Positions 52,745 through 60,939 of a stretch of DNA of 64,000 nt are shown piece after piece; the first letter of the stretch is position 1; each line of letters begins with the position of its first letter. The notes below the pieces were generated by a model, which was not told where the DNA came from, searched no databases, and saw only the letters and a program-made list of their open reading frames with translations. A program made the translations under genes and the position numbers. The stretch lies in NCBI RefSeq assembly GCF_006716425.1, contig NZ_VFOZ01000001.1:1178001-1242000 (forward strand), written 5' to 3'. The stretch comes from Actinoallomurus bryophytorum (GTDB lineage: Bacteria > Actinomycetota > Actinomycetes > Streptosporangiales > Streptosporangiaceae).

Positions 52745-53806
52745 TCAGGCCGTGAGCCAGGCCCGCATCCGCTCCTCACCGGCGAAGATCCGCGGGATCT
52801 CGACGTACTCCTCACGCGTGTGCGACAGGCTGGGCTCGCCCGGCCCGAAGTTGACCGCAGGGATGCCGAGCGCGGAGAACCGCGCGACGTCCGTCCAGCC
52901 CAGCTTCGCCCGCGCGGGCGTCTCGCCCCCGATGGCCTCGACGAACGCCGCCGCGGCCGGATGCGTCAGGCCGGGACGCGCCCCGGGAGCGCCGTCGACC
53001 ACGGTCACCTCGTAGCCGTCGAAGACCTCCCGCAGATACTTCTCCGCGTCGGCGAGCGACTTGTCCGGCGCGAACCGGTAATTGATGGTGACGACGCATT
53101 CATCGGGAATGACGTTCCCGGCCACACCACCGTCGATGAAGACCGCGTTGAGCCCCTCACGGAACTCCAGGCCGTCGACGACCGGCTGGCTCGGCTCGTA
53201 CGACCGCAGGATGTCCAGCACCACGCCGGCGTTGTGGATGGCGTTCGACCCCATCCAGGACCGGGCACTGTGCGCACGCTCACCGGGCACCCTCACGTCG
53301 ATCCGGATGGTGCCCTGGCAGCCGCCCTCGATGATCCCGCCCGACGGCTCCATCAGCACCGCGAAGTCGGCCTCCAGCAGCTCGGGCCGGGTGTCGCCGA
53401 TGCGCTTGAGCCCGTTGCGTGCCTCCTCGACCTCTTCACACTCGTAGAAGAAGTACGTCACGTCGCGGTTGGTCTCGGGCAGTGTGGCGAGCTTGAGCTG
53501 GACGGCGACGCCGGCCTTCATGTCGCCGGTGCCGCAGCCGTACAGGCGGTCGCCCTCGACCCGTGACGGGAGGTTCCGGTTGACCGGAACCGTGTCGAGG
53601 TGGCCGGCGATCACGACGCGCTCGCCGCGTCCCTGCGTGGTCCGCGCGATCACCGTGTCGCCGTCGCGCGAGACGGTCAGGTGAGGCAGTGCGCGCAGCG
53701 CCTCCTCGACCGCGTCGGCCAGTGCCTTCTCGTTGCCGCTGACAGATTCGATGTCCACGATGGCCGCCGTCAGGGCCGCCACGTCCTGGGTCAGATCAAG
53801 CCGCAT
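52745..53806 (-). CDS. dapE: Succinyl-diaminopimelate desuccinylase
   Basis: A 353-residue M20 metallohydrolase. Metal-binding motifs are VIAGHLDTVP, YGCGTGDMKAG and the catalytic Glu in YECEEVEEA; the His near SLSHTREEY is the last ligand. It releases succinate to give L,L-diaminopimelate, needed for lysine and peptidoglycan crosslinks. The start at 53806 is used; the frame extends upstream to 53854 without homology. Rv1202 is the orthologue by position. Confidence 0.94.
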   Translation of the reverse strand: MRLDLTQDVAALTAAIVDIESVSGNEKALADAVEEALRALPHLTVSRDGDTVIARTTQGRGERVVIAGHLDTVPVNRNLPSRVEGDRLYGCGTGDMKAGVAVQLKLATLPETNRDVTYFFYECEEVEEARNGLKRIGDTRPELLEADFAVLMEPSGGIIEGGCQGTIRIDVRVPGERAHSARSWMGSNAIHNAGVVLDILRSYEPSQPVVDGLEFREGLNAVFIDGGVAGNVIPDECVVTINYRFAPDKSLADAEKYLREVFDGYEVTVVDGAPGARPGLTHPAAAAFVEAIGGETPARAKLGWTDVARFSALGIPAVNFGPGEPSLSHTREEYVEIPRIFAGEERMRAWLTA

Positions 53807-54018
53807 GGGCCCAGAGCCTACGCCGACCGTGCCCGGATCCGGCCAACCACCCACCAGCGGTGCCGCCCTTGACGACAGTTCTGACCTGCGCCGACTTACC
53901 GATGTGCCAACGGAGACCCCGAACGTTAGGAGAATTTTCCACCTTTATCTAAGTTACTACGTAGGATATTTACCAGTCGGGAGCGGAAACCACCTTCGAC
54001 CGCAGGGAGTCCTCCGCA

Positions 54019-54789
54019 ATGCCCGACACATCGGCCTTCGGCCGGCGCGATTTCATCTCGCGCGCGGCCGCAATCGCGGGCGGAGCCGCGCTCATCGGCG
54101 CGGCCGATCTCACCCGCTCGCGGTCGGCACACGCCGCCGCCGCACCCCACGTCTACACCCGGGCGGAATGGGGCGCCCGGCCCCCCACGTCGCCGGCGCA
54201 GATCATCGCCGCGCCCGACCACCTCGTCGTCCACCACATGGCCTTTCCCAACTCCACGGACTACTCGCTGACGCACGCCTTCCAGCTGTCCCGTGACTGC
54301 CAGGACCTCCACATGGACACGAACGGCTGGAGCGACACCGGCCAGCAGCTGACCATCAGCCGCGGCGGTTACGTCATGGAGGGCCGCAACCGCTCGATCG
54401 AGGCCATCGGCAAGGGCGCCAACGTCATGGGCGCCCAGACGGCCAACAACAACGGCCACACCCTCGGTATCGAGAACGAGGGCACCTACATCTCCGTGCT
54501 CCCTCCGACCGCGCTGTGGAACGCCCTGGTCAAGACCCTCGCCTGGCTCTGCGACGACTACGGCCTCGACCCGCACGCCTCGATCGTCGGCCACCGTGAC
54601 TACGTCGACACCCAGTGCCCCGGCGACGCGCTGTACGCCCAGCTCCCCAAGCTGCGCAACGATGTCGCGAACGCTCTCGGGGCCTCGCTCACCGCCGAGC
54701 GCACCACCCCGTACGTACGGACCGATCTGCCGGCCCCCGTCCGTTCCGGCGACCACGGCCCCGCCGTCGGCCCGCGCGAACACTCCTGA
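54019..54789 (+). CDS. Tat-exported peptidoglycan amidase (PGRP/N-acetylmuramoyl-L-alanine amidase)
   Basis: A 256-residue secreted hydrolase. The signal RRDFISRAAAIAGGAALIGA carries twin arginines, ending around residue 40 (RSAHAA). The amidase_2/PGRP domain follows: zinc His in VVHHMAF, IENEGTY, and GHRDYVDTQCPGDAL with the second His and the zinc Cys. The C-terminal 30 residues are Pro-rich. It cleaves the lactyl bond between muramic acid and the stem peptide. Lower-GC sequence (about 53930-53975) just upstream is a plausible promoter. It leads an operon with the lysozyme gene. Confidence 0.9.
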   Translation: MPDTSAFGRRDFISRAAAIAGGAALIGAADLTRSRSAHAAAAPHVYTRAEWGARPPTSPAQIIAAPDHLVVHHMAFPNSTDYSLTHAFQLSRDCQDLHMDTNGWSDTGQQLTISRGGYVMEGRNRSIEAIGKGANVMGAQTANNNGHTLGIENEGTYISVLPPTALWNALVKTLAWLCDDYGLDPHASIVGHRDYVDTQCPGDALYAQLPKLRNDVANALGASLTAERTTPYVRTDLPAPVRSGDHGPAVGPREHS

Positions 54790-54824
54790 GACACGCCCCC
54801 GCGATCCCGATTCCAGGAGGAACC

Positions 54825-55643
54825 GTGGCCCCCGCCCACCACATCATCCGCCGCCTGAGCACCGCCGCCACGGTGCTCGCACTGGCCGGCGCCGCCTTCG
54901 CCCCCGCCGCCGGCGCGGCGCCCGACCCGATCACCCATCCCGACCAGGACCACATGGGCTCAGGCCTGGCCGGCCGCGCGAGCTCGAACCTCGTCGCACC
55001 GGCCGTCGCCGGCCTCCCGGGCCTCGACGTCGCCAGCTACCAGGGCAACGTCGACTGGACCACGGTCAAGAACAACGGCGCGAAGTTCGCCTACGTCAAG
55101 GCCACCGAGGGCACGTCGTACACGAACCCGTACTTCAGCCAGCAGTACGTCGGCTCGTACAACGCCGGTCTCATCCGCGGGGCCTACCACTTCGCGACGC
55201 CGAACACCTCGGGCGGCGCCGCACAGGCGGACTACTTCGCCGCCCACGGCGGCGGCTGGTCGGCCGACCACCACACGCTGCCCGGCGCGCTCGACATCGA
55301 GTACAACCCGTACGGCGCGACCTGCTACGGCCTCAGCCAGGCGTCGATGCGCAGCTGGATCCACGCCTTCGTGAACGAGTACCACGCCAAGACGGGCCGC
55401 TGGGCGGTGATCTACTCCACGCTCGACTGGTGGACGAGCTGCACCGGCGACTCGGACGCGACCTTCGCCGCGAACGATCCGTTCTGGATCGCGAGGTACT
55501 CCAGCTCGGCCGGCGCGGTGCCGGCGGGCTATGGCACCTACACCATCTGGCAGTACGCCGACAGCGGCACCTTCCCGGGTGACCAGGACACCTTCAACGG
55601 CACCGCCGCACGACTGCTCGCTCTGGCCGACAACACTCCCTGA
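54825..55643 (+). CDS. Secreted GH25 lysozyme (muramidase)
   Basis: A 272-residue secreted enzyme. A signal peptide (about 1-32) ends in GAAP. The GH25 barrel starts GLDVASYQGNVDWTTVKNNG with the first catalytic Asp. It continues FAYVKATEGTSYTNPYF, then PGALDIEYN with the catalytic Glu, and FWIARYSS near the C-terminus. It cuts the glycan backbone. GTG 54825 follows AGGAGG by five bases, 35 bases after the amidase, so one operon is likely. A strong bidirectional terminator lies just past it. Confidence 0.92.
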   Translation: MAPAHHIIRRLSTAATVLALAGAAFAPAAGAAPDPITHPDQDHMGSGLAGRASSNLVAPAVAGLPGLDVASYQGNVDWTTVKNNGAKFAYVKATEGTSYTNPYFSQQYVGSYNAGLIRGAYHFATPNTSGGAAQADYFAAHGGGWSADHHTLPGALDIEYNPYGATCYGLSQASMRSWIHAFVNEYHAKTGRWAVIYSTLDWWTSCTGDSDATFAANDPFWIARYSSSAGAVPAGYGTYTIWQYADSGTFPGDQDTFNGTAARLLALADNTP

Positions 55644-55653
55644 TCCCCACACT

Positions 55654-55695
55654 GTGTGAGGGGTCCCCCACCCCGCTCCCGGGGACCCCTCACAC
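55654..55695. terminator. Bidirectional hairpin terminator between lysozyme and dapD
   Basis: A 15-bp near-perfect stem (gtgtgaggggtcccc / ggggacccctcacac) with a 12-base loop between the + strand lysozyme stop (55643) and the - strand dapD stop (55697). Confidence 0.8.
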
Positions 55696-55696
55696 G

Positions 55697-56533
55697 TCAG
55701 GCGCTGATGCCGTGGTCGCGCAGGATGTCGTTGAGCTTGGACTTGTCGTGACGGGCGCCGGGCTCCAGGCGCCGGATGATCAGGACCGCGGGCATGCCGA
55801 ACGTGCCGCCGGGGAACTCCTTGAGCCGGGTGCCACCAACCGCGACGCACCAGTCCGGGATGCGGCCACGGCCGAGCTCCTCCCCCGTCTCCACGTCGAT
55901 GACCGGCATCGACGCGGACAGGTTCGTACCCGACCCGACGACCGCGCCCTTGCCGACGCGCGCGCCCTCGACGATCATCGAGCGGCTGCCGATCATGGCC
56001 TCGTCCTCGATCACCACCGGCCGGGCGTTGGGCGGCTCCAGGACACCGCCGATGCCGACGCCGCCGGAGAGGTGGACGTTCTTGCCGACCTGCGCGCACG
56101 AACCGACCGTCGCCCACGTGTCGACCATCGTGCCCGAGTCGACGTAGGCGCCGATGTTGGTGAAGGACGGCATCAGCACGACGCCGGGCGCCAGGTAGGA
56201 GCCCCAGCGGGCGATCGCGCCGGGCACGACGCGTACGCCGTCGAGGCGGGTCTTCAGCGGGATGCGGTCGTGGTAGCGGAAGTCGCCGACCTCCGAGGGG
56301 ACCATCTCGAGCACTTTGAAGCCGAGCAGGATCGCCCGCTTGGCGCGCTCGTCGACGACGACCTCATCGGTGCCCTCGTCGACGTGGGCGACGCGAGCCG
56401 TACCCGCGTCGATCAGGTCGACCGCGGCAAGGATGGCCGACCGCGCGTCGGTGTCCTTGGGGGTCAGGTCGGTACGGCGCTCCCACAGCTCGTCGATGGC
56501 GCTGGAGATCGGGCTGGTGAACGTGTCGGTCAT
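55697..56533 (-). CDS. dapD: Tetrahydrodipicolinate N-succinyltransferase, short (E. coli) type
   Basis: A 278-residue left-handed beta-helix acyltransferase. Hexapeptide repeats run through about residues 110-230: GVVLMPSFTNIGAYVDSGTM, VGSCAQVGKNVHLSGGVGIG, MIGSRSMIVEGARVGKGAVV. The family sequence RIPLKTRLDGVRVVPGA is present. It succinylates tetrahydrodipicolinate upstream of DapE. Length and N-terminus fit the 274-residue proteobacterial form, not the ~315-residue actinobacterial type of Rv1201c. It sits beside dapE with two hydrolase genes between. Confidence 0.92.
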   Translation of the reverse strand: MTDTFTSPISSAIDELWERRTDLTPKDTDARSAILAAVDLIDAGTARVAHVDEGTDEVVVDERAKRAILLGFKVLEMVPSEVGDFRYHDRIPLKTRLDGVRVVPGAIARWGSYLAPGVVLMPSFTNIGAYVDSGTMVDTWATVGSCAQVGKNVHLSGGVGIGGVLEPPNARPVVIEDEAMIGSRSMIVEGARVGKGAVVGSGTNLSASMPVIDVETGEELGRGRIPDWCVAVGGTRLKEFPGGTFGMPAVLIIRRLEPGARHDKSKLNDILRDHGISA

Positions 56534-56602
56534 GGCGGCGAGGATAGCGGCGCGAGCCGTTGGGGATGCGCATCAGGGGCCTTGAGCCGATACGGTCTTC
56601 GC

Positions 56603-57424
56603 GTGAGTCGGACGGATGGAGGGCGGCTGCGGCTCGTGGTCGTCGCACTGGTCACGACGCTGCTCATCGCGGGTGGCGGCGTCGCGCTCTACCTTCATTT
56701 CCGCCCTTACCTCCACGGCACCAGCTGCGAGGCCCGCGCCGGCACCGAAGTGATGCCGCTCGACCTCGACCAGGCCGCGAACGCCTCCACGATCGCCACG
56801 GTGGCGCTGCGCCGGAAACTGCCCGAGCGCGCCACGATCATCGCGTACGCGACGGCGCTCCAGGAGTCCCACCTGCGCAACCTCGAGAGCGGCGACCGTG
56901 ACTCGGTCGGTCTCTTCCAGCAGCGCCCGTCGCAGGGCTGGGGCTCGGCCGAGCAGCTCAAGGACCCGGTGTACGCCACCAGCAGGTTCTTCGGCGCGCT
57001 GGTCAAGGTCAGGGACTACACGGGCCTGCCGGTCCACCAGGCCGCGCAGAAGGTGCAGCGCAGCGCGGACGGCAGTGCGTACGCCCAGCACGAAGAGGAC
57101 GCCAAGACGCTCGCGGAGGCGTTCACCGGCCACACGCCCGCGTCCGTACGCTGCTGGTACCCGCCGAACAAGCGCAAGAAGCGCCCGGACACGCGTGCCG
57201 CGCTCGCCGAGCTCCGCGCGACGCTCAAGCGCGACGGCGACGGTGACCTGACCGTGCCCAGCAGCCGCGCCGGCTGGACCATGGCCGTGTGGTTCGTCGC
57301 GCACGCACAGCCGTACGGTCTGCGTGAGGTGCGCTACGCCGGACGGCACTGGCAGGTCAGCGACGGGCACAGCGGCTGGACCAAGGACAAGAAGGCACCC
57401 GGAGACCACATCTCGATCCGTTGA
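56603..57424 (+). CDS. Membrane-anchored lysozyme-like (transglycosylase-related) protein
   Basis: A 273-residue protein with an N-terminal transmembrane helix (about 11-31) and an extracellular domain resembling lytic transglycosylases: ATALQESHLRNLESGDRDSV, GLFQQRPSQGWGSAEQLKDP, with the Glu in QESHL as possible catalytic acid. Related actinobacterial proteins are often mis-labelled heavy-metal transporters. GTG 56603 is chosen. A cleaved wall role beside the DAP genes and two hydrolases is plausible but unproven. Confidence 0.65.
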   Translation: MSRTDGGRLRLVVVALVTTLLIAGGGVALYLHFRPYLHGTSCEARAGTEVMPLDLDQAANASTIATVALRRKLPERATIIAYATALQESHLRNLESGDRDSVGLFQQRPSQGWGSAEQLKDPVYATSRFFGALVKVRDYTGLPVHQAAQKVQRSADGSAYAQHEEDAKTLAEAFTGHTPASVRCWYPPNKRKKRPDTRAALAELRATLKRDGDGDLTVPSSRAGWTMAVWFVAHAQPYGLREVRYAGRHWQVSDGHSGWTKDKKAPGDHISIR

Positions 57425-57440
57425 CGCTACGGAGGTCGTG

Positions 57441-58349
57441 TTGACCGACACCATCAAGGCGGAGTTCGAGGTCCTGGACGAACGCTTCCGCTCGTGCGGC
57501 GGCGACCAGTGGCTCGTACGGCTGCACACCGGCGACCGCTGGACGGAGGGGCCGGCGTACTTTCCGGCCGGCCGTTATCTGGTGTGGAGCGACATCCCGA
57601 ACGACCGGATGCTGCGCTGGGACGAGACCACCGGTGCGGTCGGCGTCTTCCGTTCCCCGGCCTCGTACACCAACGGCAACACCGTGGACCGGCTCGGACG
57701 GCTGGTGAGCTGCGAGCAGGGCCCGCGGCGGATCACCCGTACCGAGCACGACGGGTCGGTCACCGTGATCGCCGACCGGTACGACGGCAAGCGGTTCAAC
57801 AGCCCCAATGACGTGGTCGAACGCTCCGACGGCTCGATCTGGTTCACCGACCCGAGCTATGGCATCGACAGCGACTACGAAGGCCACTGGGCCGAGAGCG
57901 AGATCGGGGCGTGCCACGTGTACCGCGCCGACCCGGTCACCGGGCGCGTGGAGATCGTCGCCGACGACTTCGTCCGCCCCAACGGCCTGGCGTTCTCGGC
58001 GGACGAGCGGCTCCTGTACATCGTGGACACCCGGCAGAGCCCTAGCCACATCCGCGTGTTCGGCACCGGGGAGGGCGGGAGCCTGACCGGCGGGGAGATC
58101 TTCGGCACCTGCGACCAGGGGGTGTTCGACGGGATCCGGCTGGACGACGCCGGGCGGGTGTGGGCCGCGGCCGGCGACGGCCTGCACTGCTTCGCCCCGG
58201 ACGGCACGCTGATCGGCAAGCTGCGGCTGCCCGAGGTCGTCTCGAACCTCACGTTCGGCGGCCCGAAGCGCAACGACCTGTTCATCACGGCGTCGACCTC
58301 GGTGTACGCGCTCCGCGTCAACTTCAACGGTGCGCGTCCTCGTCCCTGA
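57441..58349 (+). CDS. SMP-30/gluconolactonase/LRE family protein
   Basis: A 302-residue six-bladed beta-propeller lactonase-type protein. Family blocks: WTEGPAYFPAGRYLVWSDIP, FNSPNDVVERSDGSIWFTDP, VRPNGLAFSADERLLYIVDT and FDGIRLDDAGRVWAAAGDG. The metal-ligand Glu, Asn and Asp lie in these blocks. It hydrolyses sugar lactones or related esters. TTG 57441 is spaced five bases after GGAGG; a GTG at 57438 is too close. It is followed by the CMD/hydrolase fusion, both being lactone-related. Confidence 0.88.
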   Translation: MTDTIKAEFEVLDERFRSCGGDQWLVRLHTGDRWTEGPAYFPAGRYLVWSDIPNDRMLRWDETTGAVGVFRSPASYTNGNTVDRLGRLVSCEQGPRRITRTEHDGSVTVIADRYDGKRFNSPNDVVERSDGSIWFTDPSYGIDSDYEGHWAESEIGACHVYRADPVTGRVEIVADDFVRPNGLAFSADERLLYIVDTRQSPSHIRVFGTGEGGSLTGGEIFGTCDQGVFDGIRLDDAGRVWAAAGDGLHCFAPDGTLIGKLRLPEVVSNLTFGGPKRNDLFITASTSVYALRVNFNGARPRP

Positions 58350-58459
58350 CGCCCGGCTACTACGCCGTGGGCCGAACACGCTGGTGGCGACGTGCGCTGC
58401 GGCGCTCACCCGTCCGACGGACGAACGCCGCCGCACGGCGATCGTCTAGCGTTCCGTCA

Positions 58460-59617
58460 ATGACGAACCGTGGGCATCGCGAGTACGAAGCACTGATCGG
58501 CTCTTCGCCCGAGGAGTCCCTGCGCGAGGTACGGCTGCGGTCACCGCGGATGTACGACGTGCTGATCGAGCTGGGGTTCGGCGGGATCCTCGCGTACGGC
58601 GGTCTGAGCCGTGCCGCGCGTGAGATCGCCACGGTGGCGATACTGGCCGCCATCGGCGGGGCCGAACCCCAGCTCACCTTGCACGCCAAGGCCGCGCTAC
58701 GCGCCGGAGTCTCGCCGTCGGAGCTCCTCGCCCTGTGCGAGCACGTGGCCGGGTACGCCGGCTTCCCGCGTGCCCTGAACGCCCTGTCCGTGGTCGATGA
58801 GGTCCTGGGGGACGCCGGCGTACCCAGGCCGGCCGCGCTGAGCCGGATCGGCCTCACCGACCACGAGACGCTGGTGGCCCGCCGCGGCGAAGACGGCCCG
58901 CCCGTGCTCCTCGTACACGCGCTGGGCCTCGACTGGCGCATGTGGGAGCCGATCATGCCGCGGCTGTCGGCCGGCCGCCGCGTCTACGCGTACGACGTGC
59001 GGGGCCATGGCCACGCCGCCGGTGCGCCGGCGCCGCGGACGATGGCGGACACGGGCGCGGACCTGGTGAACGTGCTCGACGCCCTGGGGCTCGACCGCGC
59101 CCACGTCGTCGGCCTCTCGTACGGCGGAGCCATCGCCCAGGCCGCGGCCGTCGCCGCGCCGCAACGGTTCGCCTCACTGTCGCTGCTGGCAACGACCGAC
59201 CAGCCGTTCGACGCCTTCGAGGGCCGGGCGCGGTCCGCCGAGGCCGACGGCATGCCGGCCCAGGTGATCCCCTCCCTGACCCGCTGGTTCACTCCCGCCG
59301 CCCTGGCGGCCAACGCCTGGGGCGTCCGCTACGCACGCGAATGCGTGCTCAGGGGCGAAGCGGCGGACTGGGCCGGGGCCTGGCGCGCCTTCCAGCACTT
59401 CGAGGTACGCGAGCGGCTGGGCGGCCTCGACCTGCCGGCACTCGTGCTCGACGGTGAGCTGGACACGGCCGCGCCGCCCGGCCTCATGGCCGCGATCGCC
59501 GAACGCATTCCCGGCGCCGTCTACCGCCGGCTTCCCGGCGCGCCTCACATGCAGACCCTGGAGACACCCGATCTCGTCGCCGGCGCGCTGGAGGAGTTCC
59601 TGCCCGTCCAGGCCTAG
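58460..59617 (+). CDS. CMD (N-terminal) - alpha/beta hydrolase (C-terminal) fusion
   Basis: A 385-residue fusion. The N-terminal part (about 1-120) matches carboxymuconolactone decarboxylase: EIATVAILAAIGGAEPQLTL, HAKAALRAGVSPSEL and EHVAGYAGFPRALNA. The C-terminal part (about 130-385) is an enol-lactonase-like hydrolase: LLVHALGLDWRMWEPIM, GLSYGG as nucleophile, VLDGELDTAAPP and GAPHMQTLETP. Known PcaL fusions have the opposite order. If active, it would perform two consecutive beta-ketoadipate-type steps. The substrate is inferred. The stop TAG is inside a 21-bp tandem duplication. Confidence 0.85.
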   Translation: MTNRGHREYEALIGSSPEESLREVRLRSPRMYDVLIELGFGGILAYGGLSRAAREIATVAILAAIGGAEPQLTLHAKAALRAGVSPSELLALCEHVAGYAGFPRALNALSVVDEVLGDAGVPRPAALSRIGLTDHETLVARRGEDGPPVLLVHALGLDWRMWEPIMPRLSAGRRVYAYDVRGHGHAAGAPAPRTMADTGADLVNVLDALGLDRAHVVGLSYGGAIAQAAAVAAPQRFASLSLLATTDQPFDAFEGRARSAEADGMPAQVIPSLTRWFTPAALAANAWGVRYARECVLRGEAADWAGAWRAFQHFEVRERLGGLDLPALVLDGELDTAAPPGLMAAIAERIPGAVYRRLPGAPHMQTLETPDLVAGALEEFLPVQA

Positions 59618-59652
59618 GTGTCGTCCTTGAAGGCCTAGGTGTCGTCCTTGAT
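59611..59652. repeat. Tandem 21-bp duplication across two convergent gene ends
   Basis: ggcctaggtgtcgtccttga is present at 59611-59630 and again at 59632-59651, a 21-bp period with 20/21 identity. The first copy holds the stop of the fusion gene, and the second the stop of the BrkB gene. Confidence 0.9.
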
Positions 59653-60633
59653 GGCCCTGGTGTCGCGCAGCTCGACGTACGGCTCCTCGGTACGGGGCAG
59701 GCCGGCGGCGATGGCGCGGCCGCGTTCGAGCTCGGCGTTGAGTTCGGCGCCGAGGAGGAGGGCGAGGTTCGTCACCCACAGCCAGACGAGAAAGATGATG
59801 ACCGTGGCGATGCTGCCGTAGGTCTTGTTGTACGAGCCGAACTCGGCGATGTACAGGGCGAAGCCGCTGGAGGCCACGATCCAGATGACCAGTGCGAGGA
59901 CGACGCCGGGGACCACCCAGCGGAGACCACGGCTGGCGTTGGGCGAGGCCCAGTACAGCAGGGCGAACAGCAGCCCGACGACGACCAGCAGCACCGGCCA
60001 CTTGGCGATGTCCCAGGCGGTGACCGCGGCCGAGCCGAGCCCGATCAGGTCGCCGACGTGGTGTGCCAGCCCGCCGGACAGGACGACGCCGACGGCGGTC
60101 ACGGCCGACAGTGTCAGGCTGATGAGGGTGACGCCGACCCGTACCGGAAGGGTCTTCCAGATCGGCCGCCCCTCGGGAATGTCGTACACGGCGTTACAGG
60201 CCCGCATGAACGCCGCCACGTACTTCGAGGACGACCACAGCGCGACGACGATCCCCGCGAGCGCGACCAGCCCCGCTCCCCCGCGCCCGCGCTGAAGCTC
60301 GGCGATGGCCTCGGCGAGGATCTGCTTGACCGCGCCGGGCGCCAGGGTGCCGATGTTGGTGACCAGCGACTGCGTCATCGACCGGCCGGCCAGGCCGACG
60401 AGGGAGACCACGAAGAGCAGCCCGGGGAAGATCGACAGCACGGCGTAGTAGGTGAGCGCGGCGGCCCAGTCGGTCAGGTTGTCCTCGGCGAACTCCGCCG
60501 GTATCCGCCGCAGCGCACGCCACCAGCCGCGCGGCCTGAGGGCGGCGGGGCCGTCGGCGCCGTGCTCGTTGAGGTCATGGACGAGCTGCCGCTGCTCGGT
60601 CCGCAGCGCGTCGTCCCCTTCATCACCGGACAT
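59635..60633 (-). CDS. YihY/BrkB-family inner membrane protein
   Basis: A 332-residue membrane protein with six or seven hydrophobic segments. Family blocks: LTDWAAALTYYAVLSIFPGL, ALWSSSKYVAAFMRACNAVY, WVVPGVVLALVIWIVASSGF and SIATVIIFLVWLWVTNLALL, then GAELNAELER. The start Met at 60633 follows GGGGAG; the frame extends to 60666. BrkB-like proteins were once linked to serum resistance; their function in actinomycetes is unknown. The 3' end is duplicated. Confidence 0.88.
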   Translation of the reverse strand: MSGDEGDDALRTEQRQLVHDLNEHGADGPAALRPRGWWRALRRIPAEFAEDNLTDWAAALTYYAVLSIFPGLLFVVSLVGLAGRSMTQSLVTNIGTLAPGAVKQILAEAIAELQRGRGGAGLVALAGIVVALWSSSKYVAAFMRACNAVYDIPEGRPIWKTLPVRVGVTLISLTLSAVTAVGVVLSGGLAHHVGDLIGLGSAAVTAWDIAKWPVLLVVVGLLFALLYWASPNASRGLRWVVPGVVLALVIWIVASSGFALYIAEFGSYNKTYGSIATVIIFLVWLWVTNLALLLGAELNAELERGRAIAAGLPRTEEPYVELRDTRAIKDDT

Positions 60634-60939
60634 GCTTCTCCCCGTAGCGCCATGCGCCGTACTCAATGGCTCCGGCGCCCGTCATGGCCCGCCGTGCCTG
60701 GTAGTGCCTCCCACGGACGCGTCAGGCCAGGACCGAGATCTCGTCCTGGCCTGACGCGGGTACGGCTCGTCGTCTTCCGGCCCTGCCGGGTACGCCGCGA
60801 CCGGTCCCTGTCCTGTCGAGCGGTACCGCGTTGCCGTCGGCCGGCCGACTTCCGTCTTGCGACGCGCCGTTCGGTCGCTGCGAACCGGATTTGTCCGGAC
60901 ACGCCCTGGATCCGGCGCTCCGCGTCGTACCGCGGGTCA
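60634..60939. other. 306-base intergenic region with one long hairpin
   Basis: The interval separates BrkB from the Lys/Ala-rich gene. Apart from the hairpin at 60718-60758, no ORF or motif is recognised. Confidence 0.6.
60718..60758 (-). terminator. Long hairpin, probable terminator of the Lys/Ala-rich gene
   Basis: A perfect 16-bp stem (cgcgtcaggccaggac / gtcctggcctgacgcg) around the palindrome gagatctc. It lies 180 bases beyond the stop at 60940, so it could instead be a stray palindrome. Confidence 0.5.

Noticed and set aside
53880-54018. ydaO-type (c-di-AMP) riboswitch before the amidase
   Set aside because: The conserved core and paired elements of the class were not found.
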